This document shows, piece after piece, positions 54,282-63,200 of a stretch of DNA of 64,000 bases (position 1 is the stretch's first letter; every line of letters starts with the position of its first letter). Source of the DNA: JABSQH01 sp965230015. GTDB lineage: Bacteria > Actinomycetota > Acidimicrobiia > Acidimicrobiales > Ilumatobacteraceae. The translations under genes and the position numbers were made by a program. Under the pieces are notes generated by a model, which was not told where the DNA came from, did no database searches, and saw only the letters and a program-made list of their open reading frames with translations. The stretch spans positions 62,001 through 126,000 of the forward strand of contig CBDDKF010000001.1 in assembly GCA_965230015.1 (NCBI GenBank), written 5' to 3'.

Positions 54282-55298
54282 ATGGGGACGATGCCGTCCG
54301 TCGCCGTGATCGGCGGCGGATCATGGGGGACCGCGATCGCCAAGGTGCTCGCCGCGAAGGGCGCACGAACCACGCTGTGGGCCCGCGAGTCCGACGTCGT
54401 CGCAGGGATCGAGAGCGACCGGATCAACCAGGTCTTTCTCCCAGCGATCGAACTGCCAGCGGCGATTCGCGCCACAACCGACCTCGAGGCGGCGGTCGCC
54501 GGAGCCGAGGTGGTCGTGTCGGCGGTGCCCACGCAGCACATCCGCGCCGTGTTCACCGACCTCGCACCGCATCTCGGTGACGCCGACGTGATCGTGTCGG
54601 TGTCGAAGGGGATCGAGACGACCACGCTGCGCACACCGACACAGATCCTCGATGAGCTCCTCCCGGCTCGGCTGGCGGCGCGCATGGTGGTGCTCTCCGG
54701 CCCGTCGTTCGCCCGCGAAGTTGCGGTCGACCACCCTGCCGCCGTTGTTGCTGCCGGGTCGTCGCTGACCCTTGCCCGTGACGTGCGCGATCTGTTCACC
54801 ACCGCGGCGTTTCGCGTCTACTCCTCCGACGACATGAGATCGGCCGAGATCGGCGGCGCACTCAAGAACGTCATTGCGATCGGTGCCGGAATGTCGGCGG
54901 GCCTCGGTTTCGCCGACAACGCGCTGGCCGCGCTGATCACTCGGGGTCTCGCCGAGATCAGTCGGCTCGGCGTGGCGATCGGTGGCGACGCCCACACCTT
55001 CGCCGGACTGTCGGGCATGGGCGACCTCGTGCTGACATGCCATGGTTCGCTGTCGCGCAACCGCACGGTCGGCGTCGAGCTCGGACTGGGCAGAACGCTG
55101 GATGAGGTGGTCGACCAGATGGAGATGGTCGCCGAAGGGGTGAAGACGACGGTCGCCGTGCATCGCCTGGCCGGCGAGCTGGGCGTGTCGATGCCGATCA
55201 CCGAAGCCGTACACGCCACCCTCTATGAGAACTTGGCGCCCTCCGATGCGGTCACGCTCCTGATGGGCCGAGCCCCGCGCGACGAGCGCGACCACTGA
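54282..55298 (+). CDS. gpsA: NAD(P)-dependent glycerol-3-phosphate dehydrogenase
   Basis: This encodes 338 residues, starting at ATG 54282 or at 54291, just before the dinucleotide fold AVIGGGSWGTAIAKVLAAKG. Other GpsA blocks are VVVSAVPTQHIRAVF, VIVSVSKGIE, VLSGPSFAREVAVDHPAAVV, the catalytic Lys in GGALKNVIAIGAGMSAGLGF, and GLSGMGDLVLTCHGSLSRNR. It reduces dihydroxyacetone phosphate to sn-glycerol-3-phosphate for phospholipid synthesis in the cytosol. The longer reading frame from 54192 lacks conserved sequence. Confidence 0.95.
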   Translation: MGTMPSVAVIGGGSWGTAIAKVLAAKGARTTLWARESDVVAGIESDRINQVFLPAIELPAAIRATTDLEAAVAGAEVVVSAVPTQHIRAVFTDLAPHLGDADVIVSVSKGIETTTLRTPTQILDELLPARLAARMVVLSGPSFAREVAVDHPAAVVAAGSSLTLARDVRDLFTTAAFRVYSSDDMRSAEIGGALKNVIAIGAGMSAGLGFADNALAALITRGLAEISRLGVAIGGDAHTFAGLSGMGDLVLTCHGSLSRNRTVGVELGLGRTLDEVVDQMEMVAEGVKTTVAVHRLAGELGVSMPITEAVHATLYENLAPSDAVTLLMGRAPRDERDH

Positions 55299-55328
55299 AC
55301 CGTCGGTGACGTCGCGCCTCAGCGGCGT

Positions 55329-57110
55329 TCAGCCGCGGATCAGCCAGGCGGTTCCGTCGGTGGGGTCGTAGCTGCAGCTGCGGCCGGTACTGATCGACCG
55401 ATCGAGGTGTTCACCGAGCTCAGGCGACGTTTCGCCGACGGCACTGATCACCCGGCGGATCGCTTTGGTCACGCGCACCCGCGCCTTCTCGACGTCGGCC
55501 GATGTGGCCACGAAGTACCGGGCGCCGGCCAACTCCCGCCGGAGGAACTCGGCTTCATCTCGCTCGCGTGCAGACGGCTGATCATGTGCGTCGAGTTCGG
55601 CCAGGCGCCGCTGATACGTCGCCCGAGCGTGCTGGTCGAGGGACGACTCGGTAACCGTGCTGCGCGACTCGAGCGGTGAAGGGGCGCCGGGGTCGAGCTG
55701 AGCCAGCTCGATGCGCTGATGCGGCGCGGCGAGCAACGTAACCAGATACGAGGCGCCAACACCGGTGGGGATGGTTGCCGTGCCCGCCGGATGGCGGAGC
55801 TGCCAACCTGCCTCGGTGAGTTCCGCCAGCGGCTCGCCGTGGCCGGCGCGCAACAACTCGAGCTCGACGATGTCGGCGCGTTCGGCCCACGCCGCCATGT
55901 CGTACCCACGCAGCTCGATCGCTGCCCGGCGGGCGTCGAACAGCGCGTCGGTCGGTCGATCGGCGCGGCGGGCAACTGCGCGGTCGTAGCGCGCCAACGA
56001 CACCCATGGCCCGTCCGGACGTCCGCCGAGGACCAGATCGAACCACCGCTCCGCCTTGTCGATGTCGCCCCATCGACCGGCGAGCGATGCGACGACTCGG
56101 GCGACCGGCCCGTATGACGCGTACCCCGACCCGTGCGTGCCGTCGTACTCGGCGAACGGGCGGAGCAGATCGAGCACGTCGCGGCCCGCACCGGCTTCGT
56201 CGAGGGTCAGCGCAACCAACCCACACAACTGCATCGTGACGAGCCAGTTCAGGTCGCGCGGCACCTTCGCAAAGCGGTCGGCAGCGACGTCGAGCAGAAT
56301 CCGACGTGACTCGTCGCGTTCGCCGCTCTCGGACAAGGTGAACGCCAGCCCGATGTCCCAATTCGTGGCCACTCGTGGAGACGAGGCACGGATCGAACGG
56401 ACCGCGTCGATCACGTCGCCCAGCCCGCGTCGAAAGAACCGCTCGATCGCGACGGTGATGGCCACGTTCTGGAACGAGAAGGGCGAGCCCGACACGTCGG
56501 CCCACCTGCTGATCGCATCTTGATTGATGGCCACGGCCTCGTCGATGCGTCCCTCGAGCATGGCGATACACCCGCGCCACAGCACCTCCCGGCGGCGGAA
56601 CACCACGAGTTCGGTGGCCGCGGTCTCGCGGGTGAACTGCTCGACGAGTTCGGCGGCCTGCGTCAGGTCGGCGTGATCAAGCCGGTCGAGCACCAACCAC
56701 TCGAGGATGCGCAATCGAAGCTCCTCGTCGCCGACCTGCGCACGACACGATGCGAGCTCGGTGATGATCGGCGGACGCTGGGCGAGTTGGTCGGGACCCC
56801 ACGTGGCGTACAGCACGCCGAGGAGTGCGGTCGCCAGCAGGTCTACGTCGTCGATCTGACGAGCGAGCGCAACCGCGTCGGTGGTGCTGGCGACGTTCGA
56901 TGCCGCCTCCTCTGGAGTGAGCAGGCCTTCGCGGTCGGCCCAGTAGCTGGCGACTGCTCGGCCGACGAGCGCGTGGACGAGTTCGGCGCCGTTGTCGGCC
57001 TGGTCGACTGCCTCGCCCCAATGCTGCACGAGGGCGGCGTCGGTGCCAGGAAAAGTTTCGACACGTTCCCATGGAATACGAGAACGCGTCTCGTGCGGGC
57101 TCCCTACCAT
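55329..57110 (-). CDS. TPR-like helical protein with C-terminal CSYDP domain
   Basis: This encodes up to 593 residues from ATG 57110; a GTG at 57029 is an alternative start. The body is all-helical with about 35-residue repeat spacing (LVVFRRREVLWRGCIAMLEG, RIDEAVAINQDAISRWADVS, RWGDIDKAERWFDLVLGGRP), resembling the helical C-terminal regions of AfsR- or MalT-like ATPase regulators, but no ATPase domain is present. The C-terminal 60 residues (KARVRVTKAIRRVISAVGET, SPELGEHLDRSISTGRSCSY, DPTDG) form a domain also found at the end of the divergent neighbour. Its role is unknown; control of gene expression or protein binding is possible. Only 7 bp separate its start from that of the neighbour. 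Confidence 0.65.
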   Translation of the reverse strand: MVGSPHETRSRIPWERVETFPGTDAALVQHWGEAVDQADNGAELVHALVGRAVASYWADREGLLTPEEAASNVASTTDAVALARQIDDVDLLATALLGVLYATWGPDQLAQRPPIITELASCRAQVGDEELRLRILEWLVLDRLDHADLTQAAELVEQFTRETAATELVVFRRREVLWRGCIAMLEGRIDEAVAINQDAISRWADVSGSPFSFQNVAITVAIERFFRRGLGDVIDAVRSIRASSPRVATNWDIGLAFTLSESGERDESRRILLDVAADRFAKVPRDLNWLVTMQLCGLVALTLDEAGAGRDVLDLLRPFAEYDGTHGSGYASYGPVARVVASLAGRWGDIDKAERWFDLVLGGRPDGPWVSLARYDRAVARRADRPTDALFDARRAAIELRGYDMAAWAERADIVELELLRAGHGEPLAELTEAGWQLRHPAGTATIPTGVGASYLVTLLAAPHQRIELAQLDPGAPSPLESRSTVTESSLDQHARATYQRRLAELDAHDQPSARERDEAEFLRRELAGARYFVATSADVEKARVRVTKAIRRVISAVGETSPELGEHLDRSISTGRSCSYDPTDGTAWLIRG

Positions 57111-57117
57111 CGGCGAC

Positions 57118-58245
57118 GTGGAGGGTTCTGAGCTGGTCGAGCGGCGGATCCCCGATCAGCTCGCGACGGACGGACTCGAGCCCGCGCTTGCCGCGGAGCT
57201 GGACTTCCTGGCGGGACGGGCAGCACCAGATGACGATTCTGGCCTACTCGACGACGGCGTGCTGGCCCGCGCCCGTTGGTTGGCGGGGGACACGGCGCAC
57301 GCACGAGCCTTGTTGGCCGAACTCGACCTGGCTGCGCTCGGTGCGCAGGGTCTCGCCGCCGCGGCGTGGACCGCCTCGCGGGTGGGTCCATCCGACGTGT
57401 TGCCGGCGCTCGACGCCGCGTTGGAGTCGGGACCGGAGTTGCTGTCCGCCAACGACGTGCCGCTCGGGCCGCGGCTGCGCTACCTCGGCATCGTGCGCGC
57501 CGCACGTGGGCAGACGCGTGCCGCCATCGACCTCCTGCGCACCGCGGTGACGGTCGGCGACCAGCGAGCACCGCTGTGGGGTGCCTTGTCGCGGGCCGAC
57601 CTCGCACGGGTGATCCACAGCGCCCGCGCCGCCGCCGCGCTTCCCGGTGACGTCGCCGCCGCAGCGGCCGACGAAGAACGGCGCGCGGCTACCGCAGCTC
57701 GGACGTTTCTGGCCGCAGGCGGCTATCTCGGGTTGTCGGCACGCCTCGACGTCGAGCTGGGCCGGGGCGACATGGTCGGCGAGGCGGCGACCGGTTGGTT
57801 CAGCCCGGGCACGACGTGGCGTACCGGGTTCGGAGTGCAGCCGCCAGTCGAGGTGTCGGGGAGCAAGGGGCTGCGCGCGTTGCGCTATCTCCTCGTGCAC
57901 CGTGATCGTGAGGTTGCGGCGATCGAGTTAGCGCGAGTGTCCGACGAAGAGGATCCGACCGAGGTCGCCAGCGCACTCGCCGGGATCAACCTTGCCCAGC
58001 TCGTGGATGCGCGTTCCGACGCCGTGCGTGGGACCGAAGCGGAGGCATTGCGCGCATTGGTCGTCGACGATGCGACGCGCACGCGGGTGAGCAAACTGTT
58101 GCGGCGTACCGTCGATCGTCTCGGCGAGCATCACCACCTGCTCGGCAGCCACCTCGCTGCCTCGGTGCGAACCGGACACGTGTGCTCGTACGACCCGCCG
58201 CTGCCAACGCGCTGGCGCATCGACGACGCTGACCGCGATCGATAG
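57118..58245 (+). CDS. Helical protein sharing the C-terminal CSYDP domain with its divergent neighbour
   Basis: This encodes 375 residues from GTG 57118, with TACCAT (57105-57110) as a possible -10 element, which would make it leaderless. Residues 1-230 are helical repeats (VLARARWLAGDTAHARALLA, RYLGIVRAARGQTRAAIDLL). A segment near 240-330 (PPVEVSGSKGLRALRYLLVH, RDREVAAIELARVSDEED) resembles the winged-helix start of SARP-like regulators. The C-terminus reads TRVSKLLRRTVDRLGEHHHL, LGSHLAASVRTGHVCSYDPP, similar to the C-terminus of the 593-residue neighbour. Together the pair look like a split relative of actinobacterial ATPase/SARP-type regulators. No catalytic site is seen. Confidence 0.62.
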   Translation: MEGSELVERRIPDQLATDGLEPALAAELDFLAGRAAPDDDSGLLDDGVLARARWLAGDTAHARALLAELDLAALGAQGLAAAAWTASRVGPSDVLPALDAALESGPELLSANDVPLGPRLRYLGIVRAARGQTRAAIDLLRTAVTVGDQRAPLWGALSRADLARVIHSARAAAALPGDVAAAAADEERRAATAARTFLAAGGYLGLSARLDVELGRGDMVGEAATGWFSPGTTWRTGFGVQPPVEVSGSKGLRALRYLLVHRDREVAAIELARVSDEEDPTEVASALAGINLAQLVDARSDAVRGTEAEALRALVVDDATRTRVSKLLRRTVDRLGEHHHLLGSHLAASVRTGHVCSYDPPLPTRWRIDDADRDR

Positions 58246-58308
58246 CGGCAGTTTGTGAGGCCGTCGTTCCAGCTAGGCCGTCTCCTCAGCGACGTAGTGG
58301 AGGCATGC

Positions 58309-59223
58309 CTAGGCGAGCTGGCGCTCGAGGTGCGCGGCAGGGGTCTCGGCGCACGTCGACAGCGGGCGCTCGTCGGCGATGGCCGCGCGTAGGGCGCGAA
58401 CTCGCTGAGAAGGTGTGGTGCCCAGGCGGTCTGCCAGCAACGTCTCGAACTCCATGTAGGTGGCCAGCGCTTCTGTTCGACGGTCCGACTCGTACAAGGC
58501 GGTGATGAGGAGCTCCCACGCCCGCTCGTGAAACGGTGCCGCCGCAACGCGTACCCGCAGCAGTGTGGTGGTGTTGGTGGTGTGACCGGCGCGCAGCCAC
58601 TCGGAGGCGAGTCGTTCGATCAGCGCCGATCGTTGTTGCTCGAGGGCCACGCGCTCGACTTGTGCGTAGTGATCGTCGGGGAGGTCCTCGTAGGCGACGC
58701 CGCGCCACAGGTCGAGTGCGGCGGCGATGACCTGTGTCGATGCCGCCCCAGTGGGTTGGTTGAGCTGCTCCACCGCGTGCTCCATGCGATCGACATCGGT
58801 GGTTCCGGCCAGTCGATACCGGCCGTCGGCGTGGATGATCGAGCCGGCGCCGAGCACGCGCCGTACGCGGGCAACTTGGTTCTGCACCGAGGCCCTCGCC
58901 GAGTTGGGGGCGCCATGTGGCCAAATCGCATCGATCAGTGTTTCGGTTGAGGCACCGTCGTGGCGATGCAGTACCAATGCGGCCACGAGTGCTCGCTGGC
59001 CTGCGGTGACCGGAGCGCCGTGCACGCGCACGGCGCCAAGTACGGCCACGTCGGGCTCGGGCCACTCGGTGGGGTCGATGACGGCGAGGACTGCGGATCC
59101 GCTCACACCCACGGATGTGACATCACCGGGGTTCACGGGACATTTGTTGTTGGCGTCACGTTTCTGCACCGTTGGCGTTCTGTTGGTCACGCAGTGTGCT
59201 GTCGGGTCACCCTGTGGGCACAA
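58309..59223 (-). CDS. SARP-type transcription regulator (winged helix plus BTAD)
   Basis: This encodes up to 304 residues; the first 40 (with VQKRDANNKCPVNPGDV) look unstructured, so a later start is likely. The winged helix is VAVLGAVRVHGAPVTAGQRA, LVAALVLHRHDGASTETLID, AIWPHGAPNSARASVQNQVA, RVRRVLG. The bacterial transcriptional activation domain follows: ALDLWRGVAYEDLPDDHYAQ, ALIERLASEWLRAGHTTNTT and HERAWELLITALYESDRRTE. SARPs activate secondary-metabolite or other operons; no such operon is nearby. It lies at the end of the pair of TPR-like genes and may be functionally linked to them. Confidence 0.85.
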   Translation of the reverse strand: MCPQGDPTAHCVTNRTPTVQKRDANNKCPVNPGDVTSVGVSGSAVLAVIDPTEWPEPDVAVLGAVRVHGAPVTAGQRALVAALVLHRHDGASTETLIDAIWPHGAPNSARASVQNQVARVRRVLGAGSIIHADGRYRLAGTTDVDRMEHAVEQLNQPTGAASTQVIAAALDLWRGVAYEDLPDDHYAQVERVALEQQRSALIERLASEWLRAGHTTNTTTLLRVRVAAAPFHERAWELLITALYESDRRTEALATYMEFETLLADRLGTTPSQRVRALRAAIADERPLSTCAETPAAHLERQLA

Positions 59224-59250
59224 CGCCCATCGGTCGGTCGCAGGGGCCGT

Positions 59251-60087
59251 TCAGCCGAGCGCGTCGAGACACGCGCGGAATCCGCGCCGGTGCTGCTCGA
59301 CGAGCACCGGATTCGCCGTCCACGTAGCGACCTCGATCAGCATCGTCGGTACCCCGGCGACTCGCGCGCACCACGTTTCTCCGCCACCGTGCTGGTCGAG
59401 TCCAGGTCGACGCCGGTCACCCACCGCCGAGAGCCAGGCATCGGCCAGATGCGTGGGGCAGCCCGGAAGCGGTGCCACGTAGGCCAGCGGCTGATGGATC
59501 CACAACGCCAAGTCGAATCGGCCATCGATCACCGTGCGCATCATCGCCTGGGTCTCGGGAGCTGATCCCGCACCTGGGCCACCGTCGGAGGGCGACCACC
59601 GCCATGGGAAGTTGCGGTTGAGATCGACCCCGGCAGCGTTGCGTCGCTGGTTGCGCGCCCAACCGTCGGGATTGGCGGTCGGCAAGATCGTCATCGACAC
59701 GTGATCGGGGAGTGGTGTCGCACTGATTGCATCGGCCAATGGGCGAGTCACCGGTTCGTTGCCGTGGATTGCCGCCACCACGAGCACTCGGCGTCGCTCT
59801 GTGCCGGGCGCTCGGCTCGTCCACTTCTCGATCGGTCGCCCTTCGACCGACCGGCCGGCTTCACCGAACTCCCATCGTCGCGACGGTTCCGGTGGGTCGA
59901 GTCGGGTGGGGCTGCGCAGCGCGGCGGATCGAGCGAGCTCGATCTGTCCGAGGCCTGCGGTCGATGCCCGCCGCCCTGCATCGAGCACGAGGCCGACTCC
60001 GCTGGCCGCAGCGGCCGCAGCGAGCACCGTGCGTCGACGAATGCCCTGCGTGCGCGGCGCGCTGCGAGAAACACTGTCGCCGCCCAT
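59251..60087 (-). CDS. Tat-exported M14-type zinc carboxypeptidase
   Basis: This encodes 278 residues. A twin-arginine signal (GIRRRTVLAAAAAASGVGLV) indicates export of a folded metalloenzyme. The catalytic domain has zinc ligands in AIHGNEPVTRPLADAI (H-x-x-E), then NPDGWARNQRRNAAGVDLNR with NFPW, the third zinc His in ALWIHQPLAYV and the catalytic Glu in TMLIEVATW. DLNRNFPW is typical of the MpaA/peptidoglycan-amidase branch of M14, so cleavage of gamma-D-Glu peptides or murein tripeptide is likely (inference). It is divergent from the giant surface gene at 60229. Confidence 0.88.
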   Translation of the reverse strand: MGGDSVSRSAPRTQGIRRRTVLAAAAAASGVGLVLDAGRRASTAGLGQIELARSAALRSPTRLDPPEPSRRWEFGEAGRSVEGRPIEKWTSRAPGTERRRVLVVAAIHGNEPVTRPLADAISATPLPDHVSMTILPTANPDGWARNQRRNAAGVDLNRNFPWRWSPSDGGPGAGSAPETQAMMRTVIDGRFDLALWIHQPLAYVAPLPGCPTHLADAWLSAVGDRRRPGLDQHGGGETWCARVAGVPTMLIEVATWTANPVLVEQHRRGFRACLDALG

Positions 60088-60228
60088 GACGCAGTGATAG
60101 CTCGCGCCCTCTAACGAAGGGCCAACACGTCACCAACCTGTCACGCAGTTGTTGTGTCGGGTTCCGGACGCGCTCCTGTGGGTGTGTTGTTGGCGTCTTG
60201 TTAGTGGGGTGGTTTTAGGTTCGCCCGC

Positions 60229-63200
60229 GTGAGCGTTGCGGACGGGTCTGTTCGGGGTTTGTCGCGGTCCCGGGGGACTGTGGGTGTGGCGGTCGGTCTG
60301 GTTGCTGCGTTGATTGTTGGGGTGTTGGTTGCTGCGCCGGTGTCGGCGGAGGAGTTGGGTCAGGTCGACGACGCGGGCGCAGATGAGGTTGTGCCGGTTG
60401 CGGAGTTGCGGGCGGTGGGTGAGGCGTCGTCGCGGGCGGCGGGTGGGCCGTCGAGTGTGGTGTCGTTGGTGCCGGCGCGTGTGTTGGAGACACGTGCGGG
60501 TCGTCCGACGGCGGATGGCCAGTTCGAGGGGATCGGCCGCCGGAGTGCGCGTCAGGTGACTGAGGTGGATGTGCTCGGTCGGGTGGGTGTGCCGGCTGAG
60601 GGTGTTGAGGCGGTGGTGATGAATGCCACCGCTACTGGTGCGGTGCAGCGGGGGTTCTTGACGGTGTTTCCGTGTGGGGAGCGTCCGGAGGCGTCGTCGG
60701 TGAACCACGAAGCGGGCGGCCCGGCGGTGGCCAATGAGGTGATCGCCAAGGTCTCCGATGAGGGGACGGTGTGTGTGTTCAATCAACGCGATCTGGACAT
60801 CGTGTTGGATGTCGTTGGCTATATCGGCGCCGCGGACACCGAGACACGGGCAGCCGGTGAGGCGTCGTCGGTGGTGTCGTTGGTGCCGGCGCGTGTGTTG
60901 GAGACCCGGGCGGACCGGCCGACCGCTGACGGCTTGTTTGAGGGGATCGGACGACGCAGTGCGCGTCAGGTGACTGAGGTGGATGTCCTCGACCGTGTCG
61001 GTGTGCCTGCTGAGGGTGTTGAAGCAGTGGTGATGAACGCCACCGCGATCGGTGCGTTGCAGCGTGGGTTCTTGACCGTGTTCCCATGTGGGGAACGGCC
61101 GGAGGCGTCGTCGGTGAACTACGAAGCCGGTGGCCCGGCGGTGGCCAACGAGGTGATCGCCAAGGTCTCCGATGACGGCACCGTGTGTGTGTTCAACCAA
61201 CGCGATCTGGACATCGTGTTGGATGTCGTTGGCTATATCGGCGCCGCGGACAGCGAGACCCGCGCAGCCGGCGAACCGTCGTCGGTGGTGTCGTTGGTGC
61301 CGGCACGCGTGTTGGAAACACGTGCGGACCGTCCGACCGCGGACGGGCAGTTTGAGGGGATCGGACGACGCAGTGCGCAGCAGGTGACTGAGGTGGATGT
61401 CCTCGACCGGGTCGGTGTCCCCGCTGAGGGTGTTGAAGCAGTGGTGATGAACGCCACTGCGATCGGTGCGTTGCAGCGTGGGTTCTTGACGGTGTTTCCG
61501 TGCGGTGAGCGTCCGGAGGCGTCGTCGGTGAACTACGAAGCTGGCGGCCCGGCTGTTGCGAATGAGGTGATCGCCAAAGTCAGTGACGCCGGCACGGTGT
61601 GTGTGTTCAATCAACGCGACCTCGACATCGTGTTGGACGTCGTTGGGTACATCTCATCGATCCCGGCCCCGACGGATCCGCCACCGGTTGATCCACCACC
61701 AGTCGACCCGCCGCCACCGCCGCCGCCCGATGGTGATGTGGTGGTGCCTGATGTGGTCGGCTTGCAGCAGGGCCCAGCAATCGAGCGGATCGTCGATGAA
61801 ACCCTGACCCCCGGACTCGGCGGCAGCCGTCACGACGACGCTCCCGCGGGTGAGGTCATCGAACAAGCCCCGATCGGCGGCTCCCGTGTCGATGAGGGCG
61901 ACGACGTTGCCTTCGTCCTGTCGTTGGGTCCCGAGCTCGTCACGGTGCCCGACGTGTTGGGCGACGATGAGGCCACTGCCCGCGGCAAGATCGAAGCAGC
62001 CGGCCTCACTGTTGGTGACGTCGGTGCGGGTGAGTCCGATGACTACGACGTTGGTGACGTCAACCTGCAACTCCCGCTCGCCGGCCAAGAAGTGCTGCCT
62101 GGCACCCCCGTCGACGTGACGTTGACGACGGGCCTGGTGAACGATCCGCCCGAGATCACCACCAACCCGGTGACCGAACACACCGTTGGCAGCGAGTACG
62201 TGTACGACGTCGACGCCACCGATCCCGAGAGCGACCCGACCACGTTCGTGCTGCAGGCCGGGCCGCTCGACGACCAAGGCGACCCCCTCGCCACCATCAA
62301 CCCGACCACCGGTGTCCTCACCTGGACCCCCACCACCGACGACGCCGGCGCAGTCGACTTCGCCATCCGCGCCGAAGACGGCAACGGCGGCATCGACGTC
62401 CAATCCTTCACCCTCAACATCACCCTCCCCAACGCCGCACCTGGCGCGGTCGACGATGTCGTCAGCGCAACGTTCGGCGAGTCGCTGGTGATTGGCGCCA
62501 CGATCCTGGAGAACGACACCGACCCCGACAACGACGACCTCGACATCACGAACTTCACCCAGCCGCAATCGGGCCAGCTCAGCGGAGCTGGGGAGACGCT
62601 GACCTACACCCCGAACGAGCCGGTGTCGTCGACGACGGTTGCGTCCGACGTCGAGCTCACCGAGGTGCAACCGGTCGTAGTGACCAGCGACAAGCTGACC
62701 AATCCGAGCTTCCCCGTCGAGCGTCTGAATGACGGGGTCACCTTCTCCGATTGGTTTACCAGCGGGTCTTCGCAGGGTCCTCCGATCACGCTGAGTTTCG
62801 ACTTCGACGTCGACGTGGCGTTGGCCCGCGTGGACGTCTTTGGTTCCCGCCAGTTCGGCGAGGAGGGATACGAGGTTCAGGAGTTCACGATCCGTGCGCT
62901 CGATGCCTCGGCCGCAGAGCTGTTCACCGCCGACGTCGTGGCTGATCCCGACAGCTCGCCTGGCGACGACGTCGACGCCGACACATCGTTCGACCTCGTG
63001 CCACTCAACGGCGGCGAACTGATCTCCGGCGTGCGCACGGTAGAGATCGTCATCACCCAAGTCGGCTCACAGGGATATCCGGGACTCTCCGAGATCGATC
63101 TGTATGGCGACGCTCCGGTGGCGTTGTTCGCTCCGCAACTCGAGTGGTCTGTGCTCGACATCGGATCTCAGACGGTCCCGTTGGTCGCTGACCTCGACCG

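Noticed and set aside
53287..54366. Longer N-terminus for the DUF2127 protein
   Set aside because: The extra 77 residues are Arg/Ser-rich and overlap the gpsA start region; GTG 54135 precedes the first conserved segment.
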